Of a DNA stretch of 64,000 nt, positions 1 to 11,276 are shown one piece after another. The position numbers were made by a program, and so were the translations under genes. Source of the stretch: Datura wrightii (taxonomy: Eukaryota; Streptophyta; Magnoliopsida; Solanales; Solanaceae); assembly GCA_035772735.1 (NCBI GenBank), contig JASDFA010000003.1, forward strand, positions 159,333,001 through 159,397,000. Reading direction: 5' to 3'. The notes beneath the pieces are model-generated. The model was given only the letters and a program-made list of their open reading frames with translations. It was not told where the DNA came from and searched no databases. The number at the start of each line of letters is the position of its first letter. The first letter of the stretch is position 1.

Positions 1-105
1 TTGTTATTGACTCTAGCCTATCCAAAATATATAGAAATAAACATCTAGACTTGGTAAAACTAAGTAAAACAACAAAAGCAGTAAATATATACTAATTTGT
101 AGTAT
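1..105 (-). repeat. Partial 3' LTR of the first copia element
   Basis: Positions 1-105 align closely with 4362-4476, including CTAGACTTGGTAAAACTAAG and ACTAATTTGTA. On the minus strand a polypurine tract, CTAAGGGGGAAT at 104-115, lies directly before the LTR start, as expected at a 3' LTR. Most of this LTR lies outside the window. Confidence 0.85.
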
Positions 106-169
106 TCCCCCTTAGTGTATATTTGCTATCAATGATTCCAAGAGCAGCTCTAAATTTTTCAAAATCAGG

Positions 170-1797
170 CTAGCTAAAAGCCTTTTTAAAAATATCTGCT
201 ACTTGTTCACTGATATGAACTCCTTTCAACTCAATTTCTTGATGAAATACTTTCTCTCGAATAAAATGATGACGACCTTTTATGTGTTTTGTTCGCCCAT
301 GGAAAACTGAGTTTGAAGCAAGTTTGATGGCACTCTCATTATCACATTGAATTTGCACAGCATAGTCCACTTTACAAAAATATCTCCCATCAAACATTTC
401 AGCCAAATGCATTCTCGGGTTGCCATTGTCGCTACTACATATTCCGCTTCTGTACTGGACAAAGCAACAGTGGGCTGCTTCTTGCTACACCAAGAAACAG
501 CCGCCGATCCAAGGTTGAAACAATGTCCTGAAGTTGAAGGGCGACCAGTCGTATCACCTGCCCAATCTGCGTCTGTAAATACTTGCAACACAAAATTATT
601 CCCTTTCTCGTACATAAGACCATAATCAACTAAACCTTTTATATGACGTAAAATCCTTTTTGTTGCCTCAAAATGAGGAGTTCTTGGATCCTGCATAAAT
701 TGAGAAATAACACCAACAGAATATGCGATTTTTGGCCTTGTGATAGTTAAGTAGATTAAACTACCAACAAGCTGTCGAAATGATCTAGCATCCTTTAGCA
801 ACTTACCTTCATTTTTCTTCATCTTAAGATTTATCTCCATTGGATTTGCCATTTCTTTTACCTTCCCCATGCAAAAATGCCTCAACAAATTCTTAGCATA
901 TCTTCTTTGACATATCAAGTACCCTTGGCTGGTTTTCTCCACTTCCAAACCAAGAAAACATTCAACTTCACCTAAATTCTTCATCTCAAATCGAATCGAC
1001 AGATCATCCTTCAACCGAGATATTTCTTCTTTAGCACTTTCAGTAATTATCATATCATCCACGTATAATAAGATAAACAAATGGATTTGTGATTCTAATA
1101 TTACAAACAAACTAGAATCTGAATCAGAAACTTTAAATCCACAAAAAATAAAATATTGTGTAATTTTTCCATACCTAGCACGTGGAGCTTGTTTGAGGCC
1201 ATATACTGCTTTTTTCAATCGACATACATGGTTGGGAAATTGTTTAGAGATGAACCCTTGAGGTTTCTCCATTAGAACTTCACGATCCAACTCTTCATAA
1301 AGAAATGCACTCTCTACATCAAGTTGCCATAACTTTCACCTTCTAAAAGCAACAACTGAGAAAATCGATCTCGCAGTTATCATTTTCGCCACAGGATTGA
1401 AGGTTTCTTCATAGTCTTTCCCATAACTTTGAGAAAATCCACGAGCAACGAGACAAGCTTTGCATCTTTCGATTGTGTCATCTGATTTCTTTTTCAATCG
1501 GTAGACCCACGTACAAGTGACTGGTTTGTTGTTTTCAGGATTTAATACAAGCTCCCATGTATCATTCTTCATCAAGGCATCAATCTCTTCTTGCATTACT
1601 ATTTTCTATTTTTAATAGCCCTTAGCTTCCTCATAACAAGTAGGTTCTTCATCAAATACTCCAATAAAAATAAAACACAAAGTCACGGTGCAGTGATTTA
1701 ATTGCATTTGATAATCTTTGAGATGATTTGATTTCTTTTTCTCCCTCAAAGATCTTCTAGCCATTTGCTGCCCATTTTCTGAAAACGAGGGTTCCAT
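170..1797 (-). pseudogene. Copia reverse transcriptase and RNase H (broken)
   Basis: Minus-strand reading from 1797 down to 280 stays in one frame but is interrupted by a TAA at 1612-1614, a TAG at 1606-1608 and a TGA at 1336-1338. Visible motifs are TWVYRLKKK, KACLVARGFSQ and YEETFNPVA in the RT N-terminus, AVYGLKQAPRA, the catalytic LLYVDDMI, then RNase H motifs DADWAGD and SSTEAEY. A frameshift near 385-412 moves the RNase H end, which continues as CDNESAIKLASNSVFHGRTKHI-like residues to about 170. The domains would copy element RNA into DNA. With at least three stops and a frameshift it is inactive. Confidence 0.9.
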
Positions 1798-1849
1798 AGC
1801 TGGGGTAGGGATTCATCAACTCCTTAAGCATTAAATTCAAGAAAAAAAT

Positions 1850-3151
1850 GACTCATTTTGGTAATCATCAAGTGTGAAATTCTCCAGACTTGATTTTTGA
1901 GTTGTACACCAAGATGATACTTTATCAAACACAACATCGCTAGATGTAACAAACTTTTTGATTTCTAGAACCATGCACTTCCACCTTTTCCTACATGATT
2001 AGTAACCAACAAACATACATCTCTTTGCTTTTGGATCAAGTTTGGTTCTATTTGATTTAGGAACATGAACATAACAAATAGAATCAAACACCCGAAAGTA
2101 ACTAACATTTGGCTTTTGATCATATAGAAATTCAAAAGGAGTCTTTTCCTTACTAGACCAAGGAGGTAAACAATTTATGATTTGACATGCACATTGACAT
2201 GCTTCTGCCTATAGCTCGCGAGATAGATTCTTATCGTGTAGCCATGAAAGACTTGCTGAAGAGAGACGTGCCAATTTTCTTTATGCAACCCCGTTCTGTT
2301 GAGGGGTATTAGGACAAGTTATCTGTCTTTGAATGCCATTTTCTTCACAAAATTGAAAGAAATCAGTTGACATGAATTCACCACCATTTTCACTCCTCAA
2401 GCATTTTATTTTTTGCCCAAACTCCTTCTCTGCAATGTCGTTGAATTCAACGAACTTGGAAAGTGTTTCATTTTTCTCCCTCGAAAAATATACCCAATTA
2501 AATTTGGAGAAGTCATCTACCAATATCATTTCATATCGATAGCCGCTACAACTTGTTGTTCTCATCGGTCCCATCAAGTCCGCGTGCACTAGTTCAAATG
2601 GAGCTGATCTACGATTTGATGAGCTTTTGAAAGGAAGGCGATGTAATTTCCATATTGGCAACCTTGACAAATCACTTTTTCTTGTGCAATTTTCAGAAAT
2701 TGGCATGTCATCTAAGAGTTTATCTGAAGAGATCTTTTGTAGCATTTGATAACCTAAATTCCCCGACCGAGCATGCCATATCGCTGCATTATCTATTTGG
2801 CTTGTTTTCTTCACGTACGCCTCTCCTATATGACATGACAAATAAAAAGTCTTTCTTCTTACCAGCAAACAGAACATCAACTTCAATATTTTTCATATTA
2901 CCAAGTACTTTCACATCATCTGGACCAAACAAGACATATTTTCCAGAATCAGTAATTTGGGAGACTGAAACTAGATTCTTCTTCAAACCTGGAATATAAT
3001 AAACATCATTTAGCTTGATGATTGTTTCATTAACACCAATCTCAACCACATCTTCCTTCATTACTGGATAAGTTGAGTTATCAGCCATTACCATAACTCT
3101 TTCTCTCATATATTGTTGCAGCTCTGAAAATAATGAATCACCGTCGGTCAC
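1850..3151 (-). pseudogene. Copia GAG-pre-integrase and integrase (broken)
   Basis: A pre-integrase stretch (IWHARSGNLGYQMLQKIS) precedes the integrase core. HADLMGP carries the first catalytic Asp and TPQQNGVA lies at the Glu end of the triad. The usual LRSDNGGEF around the second Asp reads LRSENGGEF here, an Asp-to-Glu change. Residues for the C-terminal part continue in broken form to about 1850. The reading frame shifts by one between the 2789-3151 part and the 2281-2886 part. The family inserts the cDNA into chromosomes; this copy cannot. Confidence 0.87.
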
Positions 3152-3249
3152 ATGGTGTGTATAGCCAGAATCAACAATCCTCTCCTCATTAAAATCAACA
3201 TAATTGATATGAGATTTATTTTGTGCCGATTCAAACGTCGCATTATCTT

Positions 3250-4107
3250 TTATTTCAACATCTTCAACAGTAAAGCAATGTTCCCATTTAGGATATCATC
3301 TTGTTCATCTTCACAGATAGCATTTTCTTTGGAGATCTTAACGCGACAATATCTTTGAATATGTCCAAGATTTCTGCACCTATGACACCTGATTGATTTG
3401 TAACCTTGTGAACTATTACCAACAACCTTCCTCTGGATCATCCTCATTTGACTTTCCCTTAGAGAAAAGAACAGCTCCATGTTCAGAGTTGAAACCTTTG
3501 GCCATTTGTTTAGCCAAAGCTTCCCGAGTAGACAATAGATTTTCCAGTTCTTCAACTCATGGCTGTTGTGCCCATCCTTGAATGGAGGTGACAAAGGGCG
3601 TATACTCCTTGTTTAAATCACGAATGAGGAATCTCCTCAAATGGGCTACACTAATCTTCTTGATCTTATCTAGTTCTGAAATTTCATCACAAATATTCTT
3701 CACTTGTGAAGTATTTTAAAATCAACATGGTTCCTTGCATCATCATTGCCAATTCATTTTTCAAGAATTGTAATCTTGCAGTATTCTTCTTGGAAAATAA
3801 CATTTAGGAGTTTCTCAGACTTGCTTTGGAGAACCAACATCATGGACATGATCTATAAACTCTTTTCTAATGAATGTCTTTAAAGCAAATAAAGCCTTCC
3901 CACACTTGATCTTCTATTTCCTACGTGGTTCAATATTATCAGTAGTATCTACTGGATTTTCGTATCTGAACCAACTACTAGTTCCCACAAGTCTTGACCT
4001 TGAAGATAAGCCTCCATACACATCCTCCAATAGTTGTAGTTAGTTCCTACAAGTTTCTAAACACCATTCTGTGCATTTGCACCACTTCCCCAATTAAATT
4101 GATCCAT
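3250..4107 (-). pseudogene. Copia gag (broken)
   Basis: Translation from an ATG at 4105-4107 gives an N-terminus with LVGTNYNYWRMCMEAYL, the W/Y-rich start typical of copia gag (DUF4219/UBN2 type). Stops and shifts follow. Near 3335-3390 is a CCHC zinc knuckle, CHRCRNLGHIQRYC (CX2CX4HX4C). The part at 3250-3594 is in the same frame as the integrase ORF at 2281-2886, fitting a single original gag-pol frame. Gag would form the virus-like particle. Confidence 0.82.
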
Positions 4108-4172
4108 ATTACATATTAAGAATTTTCTCACAAAACAAAAACAACAATAGACATTGAAGAATCCCAACCAGG

Positions 4173-4184
4173 GCTCTGATACTA
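4173..4184 (-). other. Primer binding site (initiator Met tRNA), one mismatch
   Basis: Minus strand reads TAGTATCAGAGC, one base from TGGTATCAGAGC, the complement of the plant initiator-methionine tRNA 3' end. It lies just inside the LTR starting at about 4185. Confidence 0.8.
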
Positions 4185-4476
4185 TAAGACAATGAGTGGA
4201 ATAGAAAATTCTTATTAAAATGATGAGGAAAAGCAAACGATTTGGAAAATAAACTAAACCTTTTTATTAAAAGCTTATATTAGAGAATACAACAAAAAGC
4301 TTATAACCGACTCCTAAAAAGATATAGAAAATATTCCCATATCAAAGTACTGATATACTTTGTCATTGACTCTAGCCTATCCCAAATATATAGAAACAAA
4401 CACCTAGACTTGGTAAAACTAAGTAAAACAATTAAAAGCAGTAAATACACACTAATTTGTAATATCCTTTTCATTT
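4185..4476 (-). repeat. 5' LTR of the first copia element
   Basis: The ~290-bp stretch between the primer site and the end of homology with positions 1-105. The exact outer boundary near 4476 is uncertain because no clean TG...CA ends are visible. Confidence 0.75.
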
Positions 4477-4994
4477 TTTAAAAAATTTTCTTTGGTTTTA
4501 GTTATATTTTAAATGAAAATTATCCGTTCACGCTCTTAATATACGTGATTCTTACTCACTTTGTCCAACTCAGCCATCTTAATCTCACACGAGCTCGGTC
4601 ATTGGTCAGACAATTTAAAAGTCCTGTTTTGATCAATTAGAAATATCCAAACGAAACTCTGTGGAGTACAAGAATTGAGATGACATATTGGAACAAGTAA
4701 AAGGGTCTCGCGGGCCATTTCTATTAACAATACGGGTACATTAAGAACTAAATGATAAATTATCTTTTTATTTTCTGAACTGAACAAATAAAATTGGACA
4801 TATATTTTTAGTATAGGAGAGTAATAAAAGTGAAGGGAGAAATTAAGAATCAAAGATCTCACAGAAGCAAAAGTTATATATAAAATTTTAATAACTATAT
4901 TTTAATTTATTACTTTTCTAGCCATCGTCAATTTTTTTTGCTAATTTAATTTTTCTGCATTCTTCTTCGTTATTTTCTTCTTCTTTTTTCCGTT

Positions 4995-5021
4995 TTCTTC
5001 TTCTTCTTCTTCTTCTTCTTC
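4995..5021 (+). repeat. (TTC)n microsatellite
   Basis: Nine uninterrupted TTC units inside a longer TTC/TTTTC-rich tract that begins near 4963. Confidence 0.95.
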
Positions 5022-5035
5022 TACGTGTAAATTTG

Positions 5036-5042
<7 letters not shown>

Positions 5043-5067
<25 letters not shown>
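5043..5067 (+). repeat. (TG)n microsatellite
   Basis: About twelve uninterrupted TG units, flanked by TATA on both sides. Confidence 0.95.
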
Positions 5068-5369
5068 ATAGGTAACATTACTAGATAAATTAAATTTAAA
5101 AATTTAAAACTCTATTTTTGGAGTTCTTGAAAGCTTGAAAAGTTAAAAGTGCATTTTGTATTTATTAAAAAAATTTAACAAAATTGATGATTGTTGTTCG
5201 TCGATGGTGTCATTCCGAAGTTTTTGATTAAAGTTTGAAGTTATTTGAAAAAGAATTGACTGTTGTTCATGTGTTTTTTAAAAATTAACAAATATAAAAA
5301 TTCAATAAAATACTACACTAATTCAATACTAAATTAACAAAAATTATATATTTCTTAAAAACTTATATG

Positions 5370-5770
5370 ACGATTGGTAGTGGTGATGGCTAGTACTGGT
5401 AGTTGTGGGTGCTGATTGAAGATGGTGTTAGTTAATTGCAGCGTTGTAGGTAGTAGCTAGTAGTGATTGTGGTTGGTAATAATGGTTAATGGTGTTAGTT
5501 GGTGGCAGTGGCTGATAGTTATAGTGGATGATGATAATTATTGGTAGTTATTGATATGTTAGTTAGTGATATATACCGGTGATTAATATGATAACTATTG
5601 GTAGTGATTGATGATTGTTGTGGTAATGGTGGTTAGTGGTGATGATTGTAAATGGTCGCTAGTGGTAGTGATATTTTATTCTAATAATTGACAACGATGG
5701 TGATTGTGAATAAAGATGGTGGTGGTGGCCGGCGATAGTAGTTGATAAAGGCGGATGACAGTGGTAACGG
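5370..5770 (+). repeat. Degenerate TGG/TGA/TAG trinucleotide tract
   Basis: About 400 bases dominated by GTTGGTGG, GTAGTGGT, GATGATGG and similar words with almost no C. It looks like a decayed trinucleotide repeat. No open frame worth calling crosses it. Confidence 0.6.
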
Positions 5771-6384
5771 TGAATGGATAAAATTTTTGAACTACTATTT
5801 TTGTAGAAATTCCTGAGGCTTATCTTTTGTATTATCCTAGTCAGATTTCTGTCTCACTACTTGATTTTCACCTCATCTATTACTTTTCTTCAATTTGAAC
5901 CTCATAAGAGGTTGATAACACACTTCAGAAAGAAATGCATTAGGTGAAGTGTCAATTAAAACAAAAGATTTTGTACAACCTGTGATTCTTCTAAACTAAT
6001 TTTAAGATAATAAGGATATTAAAGTAATAGATGCTAGATCTAGATTAGTATGCTCTTTTGCCTTAATTTGATACCACTATACATTTCAAGCTCTCACCAT
6101 GTGCTATAGTAATTAAGCGATTTGAAATCTCTTCAGTTAATTGAAAGACGGCTAACCTATATCTAGCTCTTGTTGTTTACTTAAGAAGAGTTCTTTGTTG
6201 TCTTCTATGAATTGTATGTCAAAATTGATAAGTGTAACTTGTTTAGCCTGTGTGTCTTATCCTTATATCGTTGCTCCTCTATTGATCTTTGTGATTGTCA
6301 AACTAGGAGTATTATCTTTATCCAAGTTATTTTTCCTTCTTCCAAATGATGATATGTCTTGAAATGTGTTTATATGGGTTGTAC

Positions 6385-7025
6385 CTGCAAAATCATTGTT
6401 GGGTTAGTAAAATAATCTGCCAGTTTGTTTTTCTCTCTTAGAGTATGTTGAATAAGTATGAGGATTCCTTTCTTTAGTCTATTAATAGATTTGACCTCCA
6501 GTATCACATTCTAAGGGACTTCTCAGCTACTATAAGAAAATAGACCATTGATAGAGAGTCTGTTTCAATTATTAGAGGACAGAGTTGTCTATGAACTAAA
6601 ACTCCACTCCCTTTCATAGCTATCTCCTCAGATATAATGTTTGTGGAGTCTGGAAGACTCATGCCCTTTGCCCTAACTACATCTCCATCTTTATTTCTTA
6701 GTAAAAAATTTGTAGAGCTTGAGACAAGATTTTTCCTAGAGGTCTCATCTATGTTACATTTAAACCAACCCTTTGTGGGCTTGATCCCCTAACCATCTTA
6801 TAGCCTATCTTGGGTCTATGACTCTCCAAATAGCATTTTAGCTAAGGCCAATAACAGACTGGAATATTCTGAAGCCAAAAACACCTAAATCTAGTTAATT
6901 TATGATTATAATATTAATATCATAAATCACCTTCTCAAAGGTAAAAGCCCCATCATATGAAATGATGTTTGTCCCACCACATAAAATGATGTTTCTTCTC
7001 TTTCAAATAATTCTTAGTATGATTG
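6385..7025 (-). pseudogene. LINE-type (non-LTR) C-terminal RNase H domain relic
   Basis: Minus-strand translation from about 6770 gives PTKGWFKCNIDETSRKN, the start of a plant RVT_3 RNase H-like domain (usual form W.KxNxDG). It continues as LLRNKDGDVVRAKG, SEEIAMKGS, LIIETDSLS and, after two stops (TGA near 6497, TAA near 6473) and a one-base shift, HTLREKNKLADYFT, the usual end (REaNkvAD). Upstream, 6800-7025 reads like the linker after the zinc-binding RT segment (ILCGGTNIISYDGAF with stops). It is a truncated, dead fragment, and its RT is absent. Every open frame here is short because of the stops. Confidence 0.75.
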
Positions 7026-7139
7026 CACGTATAAATTATAAAGCAAATTTAATCTTGGCATTTTCTGGAACCTTCTACTATTTTGAAATTATTTGCTTAA
7101 TCTGTATCAATGGTCTCAGTAGTCCTGCTACATTTGTAT

Positions 7140-7144
7140 AATAT
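7140..7144 (+). other. Target site duplication AATAT (left)
   Basis: AATAT immediately before the TGTAGACACG terminus. The same five bases follow the other terminus at 11270-11274. Confidence 0.85.
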
Positions 7145-7814
7145 TGTAGACACGTGATTTTCGATCCTCCCCGAACTTGCACCATTTAACGTGGCACGTT
7201 TTATTAAAGTATATTTTTCATATTTTATTTTTATTTCATTGCTAGTAGGTTTTATTTGTAAAAGAAAATTAAATTTTATTAAAATAATTTTTATTTATGT
7301 CTTTCTAATTAGTGTGTATCTACATATATCTACATATAATAGTATATATATAAGCAAGAAAGGAATTTGTTATGGGCCAAATCTTGAGCCTTTATTTGTT
7401 TTTTCTTGGAAATCTAAAGAAGAAAAACCTAGGTGTTGAAGCCCATTTTCATCTCAGCAGTCCTTTAACCCAGCCCATGTCATTTTTTTTACGCCTAACC
7501 TACCCATGTGTTTTCATTTTCTTTTCCCTAACTTATTTGAAGAACAGCAGACCGCACTTCACCTCACCTCCTTCTTTCTCTTCTCCATCGCACTGGCCAG
7601 AGGGCATTCTGGCGCCTCATCTGCGATTCACGCGTTTGCTTCTGGGATTTTCACGTCCTTTCCCCTCCACCTCACCATTCTTTGTACGAATTTCTCCATT
7701 CTCAACTGAAATCGTCCACCTTGCCTCCTCTTGGATGGATAAAGGTTGAATCAGAGCCACGGGATCAAGGTTTTTGGATTTGGATCCTGGTCTTTGATTC
7801 ATCCTGGGTTCGTC

Positions 7815-7822
7815 TATATAAG
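7815..7822 (+). promoter_or_regulatory. TATA box of the solo LTR
   Basis: TATATAAG in the context CGTCTATATAAGAGTGAGC, about 670 bases inside the LTR, where the U3 promoter of a plus-strand LTR would be expected. Whether it still drives transcription is unknown. Confidence 0.55.
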
Positions 7823-10800
7823 AGTGAGCAAATTTAGGGTTTGGGGTTTGGACTTTTTTTGGACGAATTTACAGGTGATCGATTGAGAGTAAATTTTTCT
7901 TTGGAGTTGAGCTGTGAATTTTCCGTCGAGCTCGCTGTTCGGAGATTCGTTGAGTTTCTTGTTTGCATTTCCGTTGAAGTCGTAGTTTGTTGGGAGTTCG
8001 TCTTGCTGCTGCAAGATTATTCACATATTGAGGGGATTATATCAAGTTCACAATTGTTCTTTTACATGTTCTGTATGAATTTTTTTTTTTTTTTAAAAAT
8101 ACAATGAATGCTATTTTTTTTAGCGTGCTTTAGCTTTACTTGTTCCAAGCATTTTACCCCTGAGTTAAACAAGTTTTCCATTGTGCTTTGATTATTTGCT
8201 TTATTTCATTCTTGTTTTGTTTTTCAAGTTATTTGTATTTGAGTCTCTATTCGAGTTGTCGATTAAATCCTTTATTTCATTTTTTGTCTCTTTCTTTTCT
8301 TTGCCGAGTATCGTGAGTATACTAATTTCTGTGTTTCTAAGCCTGACGTATGTTAACTTGTTTAATACCTTGAATTGACAGATTTATGAATTAACTTTAG
8401 ATTTTTCACATCTTTATGATTTTCTAGTCAGTATATGAGCTTGGTTTTGTGCTTAGGTTTGACGATATCATGCGTTTAAATTACTTCAAATAGTCGATCT
8501 ATACATTGTTAAGTTGCTGCAGCATTCTGCCGCATATTGGTCTGTTAGTCAAGTTGATTTAATTCACTATCATAGTCTTGAAATATCTGTCTAATCTATA
8601 CATTATTAATCATGGTTCAAATGTCTAATATTATGCTAAACTCTAAGCCCCTTTATTTATGATTTTTGTTCATGGAGGAATTTCTTTTTTAGAATTCTTA
8701 CGCCCATCCCCTTGCTTTCCGGTCAATATTTTCTCATTGTGTGTATGTAGTATTTGTCTGCATGAGTATATATGTGTGTGCTTGAAGAAAAAATGCTTAG
8801 CTCTAATTTAAAATCTCAGAAAGCTGGACTCCTTTAATTCTCGATTTTGATTCGTTCATGTTTAAATTGTCACCCAAGTGAGTAATGTTATACCCGACTT
8901 AACAGGATGGAATTTTGCAGAATCGAATCATATCAAGTTGTTTAATTCCTCTGATAAACGCATAACTATTTGCGAGCTACTTGTGGTTCAACAATGAAAT
9001 TTAACTCTCTTTTATTAAGTTTTGATCTCATGCTCTGTTTTTTTTACCCCAAATATAGATCTCGTATTATTTTTTAGAATTTTGGTTTAAGAAGTTTTGT
9101 GTATATCATGTCCATTATTTGCAAAGAGAACTTGAAAATTTACTTCCAGTTTGCTGACTTATTTCTCTGAGTGATAATATTTTCAGTTTAGTTTCATATC
9201 TTTTTATTTCTTTTTCTTCTTTGTTCCCGGTATTGTTTCACTTTAGTCGATGAAAAATGATTGCTACTTTATTTTACTGACTTAGTTATAGACCATCCTT
9301 TCGGTTTCATTGCTGCCGATTACAAATATATGAGAAACTTTAAGGCCGATACTTGATTTCTTCTTTTATCTTCCTTTTTGTAATGATGCTATAGATATAA
9401 TTCAAGGTATTAGCGGATGTCTAAAACTGTTTGATATAAGATGTTAGTCTATCTTGTTAAGTATGGATTTGCCTTGAGCCTATTATTTAATTAAGAGTTT
9501 ACTGCCGAACAAATATTTAAGTCTTGATTATATGTGGGTTTACAGATTCATATTTACTTTGCATTATTGAGCTTTCGACATTTAAAAGAAGGGATAGAGA
9601 ATAGAGAGCTTACAGAGAGGAAGAGATTAGATTTTTGGATTCTTGGGTACAAAGAGAGGAATAAAAGAGGTGAAAAACAGAGGAAGGAGAACGTCTGTTC
9701 GAAGGGGTTATCGTTCGAGCTCCGGTCTGAGTTCTGATCTTTTTAGTTTCGAAGTTCCATTCGTGGTTTTGTTTTTCCGATCAAGGACCACTCAATATAT
9801 TGAAGGGATTTGGTTACAGTGAAAGTCCCTCCCTTTCTTCAATTACTATTTGATATTATTCATATGATGCTTTATTTTGTTTTGTGGGTATTTTATACTT
9901 TCGAAGTGATTGTTTATGTTCAATATTGGTTCAGTTGATCCGTCTTCTTTTAGGTAAAGTTAATACTAGGATCACTGGAAATTAATGGATGATGAGAGAT
10001 TTAAGTTCCTGAGTATTCCTTAAGTTTATTATAATTCGTTATAAGTTGAAACTGAACCAGTCTGTTAAGTCAGGTCCTCGAAAAGTTATTTAAATTGATT
10101 AATTAATTCAATGCTCGTTGGGTTTATTTGTTAAATCAATCTCCGAAGTGTTGGTCTTTTTCATGTTAACATGACGAAAGTAATTTTTACAGTGGGTCAT
10201 ATTTTATTTTTGTACAAGTATCTTAATTTGTTCTCTGCTAAGCCGCAAATGTTTTAAAATATATATAAAACAAATGTTTTAAAAAAAAAAGGCCACTGCC
10301 TTCTGTGATTTCATGACATTTCATTTTAATTGTTTGTTCTTAAGTTGTTGGCTCTTCTCTTGGTTTGGTACGTAAGGGAAATGTTGGCTTGCTCATTTTG
10401 ATAAGAAGGGAACGTGGGTTTTCTTTTCCTTTTGATTATTTAGACCGATATTTTCAACGCAAAGCTTTCTATTAAGATACACGGAAGATTACTTGTTTCG
10501 GTTCATAAATGACCTTCATATTATAGACGTAGAACTCTTCGAGATATTTTGTTTAAAATGAGTGGGAAGAACATTTTAGTGAAGGAGCGAGTTAAGTTCT
10601 TAACCTAAAAATTTTAGAAATTATCTAATTAATTTAAATAATATTTTAATGACGAGATCGGAAAGCGCCGCTACCGATAAGTCATTTTAATTAAAAATCA
10701 TTTATCATTTAAAGCCGGATTAATGGGGTAGAAGAACTTTTAAGTACGTTAGATGCCCATTCAGGCGCGAACGACTCATAATAGCCTTAAAAGGCGCGAG

Positions 10801-11154
10801 ACATCAATCAAATCGTGGTAAGGCTGGAAAGCGTTGCTACCAGTACACCACATATTAATAATTAAAAATTAATTTCAAAAAGTTTTAAAATGAATCAAGA
10901 AGGTGAACCAACAAATTCTTAAGTCCTTTAAATCGTAATATATCCAAAATTTAAGTTTAGCTAAGTATAAACCGATATAGCGATCGTGGTAGAACCACGG
11001 GACTCGAGGGATGCCTAATACCTTTCCTCGATCAACAGAATTCCTTACGCGATTTTTTGTTTTCGCGGACCAAAAAATCAGAGTCATTTCCTGTTGATTA
11101 TGGATTCAATAGATGACTTGGAACACCAAAACTCAATTCCAAGTGGCGACTCTG

Positions 11155-11160
11155 AATAAA
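11155..11160 (+). terminator. AATAAA poly(A) signal near the LTR 3' end
   Basis: AATAAA follows GGCGACTCTG, about 110 bases before the LTR end, a plausible R/U5 polyadenylation signal. Confidence 0.4.
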
Positions 11161-11269
11161 TAATTTAATCACTTTTCAATACATCACTTCGATTGGAAAA
11201 ACCCTTTAATAATAATATTCGCCTCCATCACTTCATTTCGGAGGTTGTCGTTAAAAAAGGAGTGTGATA

Positions 11270-11274
11270 AATAT
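11270..11274 (+). other. Target site duplication AATAT (right)
   Basis: Directly follows GTGTGATA and equals 7140-7144. Confidence 0.85.
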
Positions 11275-11276
11275 TC

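Larger units (their letters stand above)
1..4476 (-). mobile_element. Ty1/copia retrotransposon, degenerate, truncated by window edge
   Basis: Read on the minus strand the order is LTR, primer site, gag with zinc knuckle, GAG-pre-integrase, integrase, reverse transcriptase, RNase H, LTR. That is the copia order (integrase before RT). The last ~110 bases of homology at 4362-4476 match the first ~105 bases of the window, showing the LTR pair. Several stops and frameshifts break the polyprotein, so the copy is dead. Style of motifs suggests the Tork/TNT1-like branch, which is an inference. The target duplication cannot be checked because the left LTR runs off the window. Confidence 0.93.
4920..5280 (+). 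repeat. Dispersed repeat, copy A
   Basis: A pyrimidine-rich head, then TAAATTTGATAT, then an AT-rich body with GGAGTTCTTGAAAG and a TTTAACAAA...GGTGTCATT segment. The same order of blocks recurs at 15340-15790 in the same orientation with moderate divergence. Family unknown; a fragment of an LTR or non-coding element is possible. Confidence 0.55.
4477..6384. other. Intergenic, AT-rich, with simple repeats
   Basis: No gene is supported. It contains a TTC run, a TG run, one copy of a dispersed repeat (4920-5280) and a TGG/TGA-rich tract (5370-5770). The stretch 5800-6380 is ordinary AT-rich DNA in which I see no coding signal. Confidence 0.6.
7145..11269 (+). mobile_element. Solo LTR, 4.1 kb, Ogre/Tat-like Gypsy element
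   Basis: It starts TGTAGACACGTGATTTTCG and ends GGAGTGTGATA, with AATAT on both sides. No internal gag or pol, primer site or second LTR is present, so this is a single LTR left after LTR-LTR recombination (inference). Very long LTRs are typical of Tat/Ogre Gypsy lineages, and the 3' part (GGGACTCGAGGGATGCC near 11000, CCAAGTGGCGACTCTG near 11140) resembles that family as I know it. The terminal CA is TA here, probably a C-to-T change. Short ORFs inside (7191-8378, 9534-9737, 10875-11087) show no domain and I do not call them. Confidence 0.82.

Noticed and set aside
7191..8378. Series of plus-strand ORFs (82, 125, 67, 88 and 65 aa)
   Set aside because: They lie inside the solo LTR, overlap each other in different frames, are hydrophobic low-complexity translations and show no domain.
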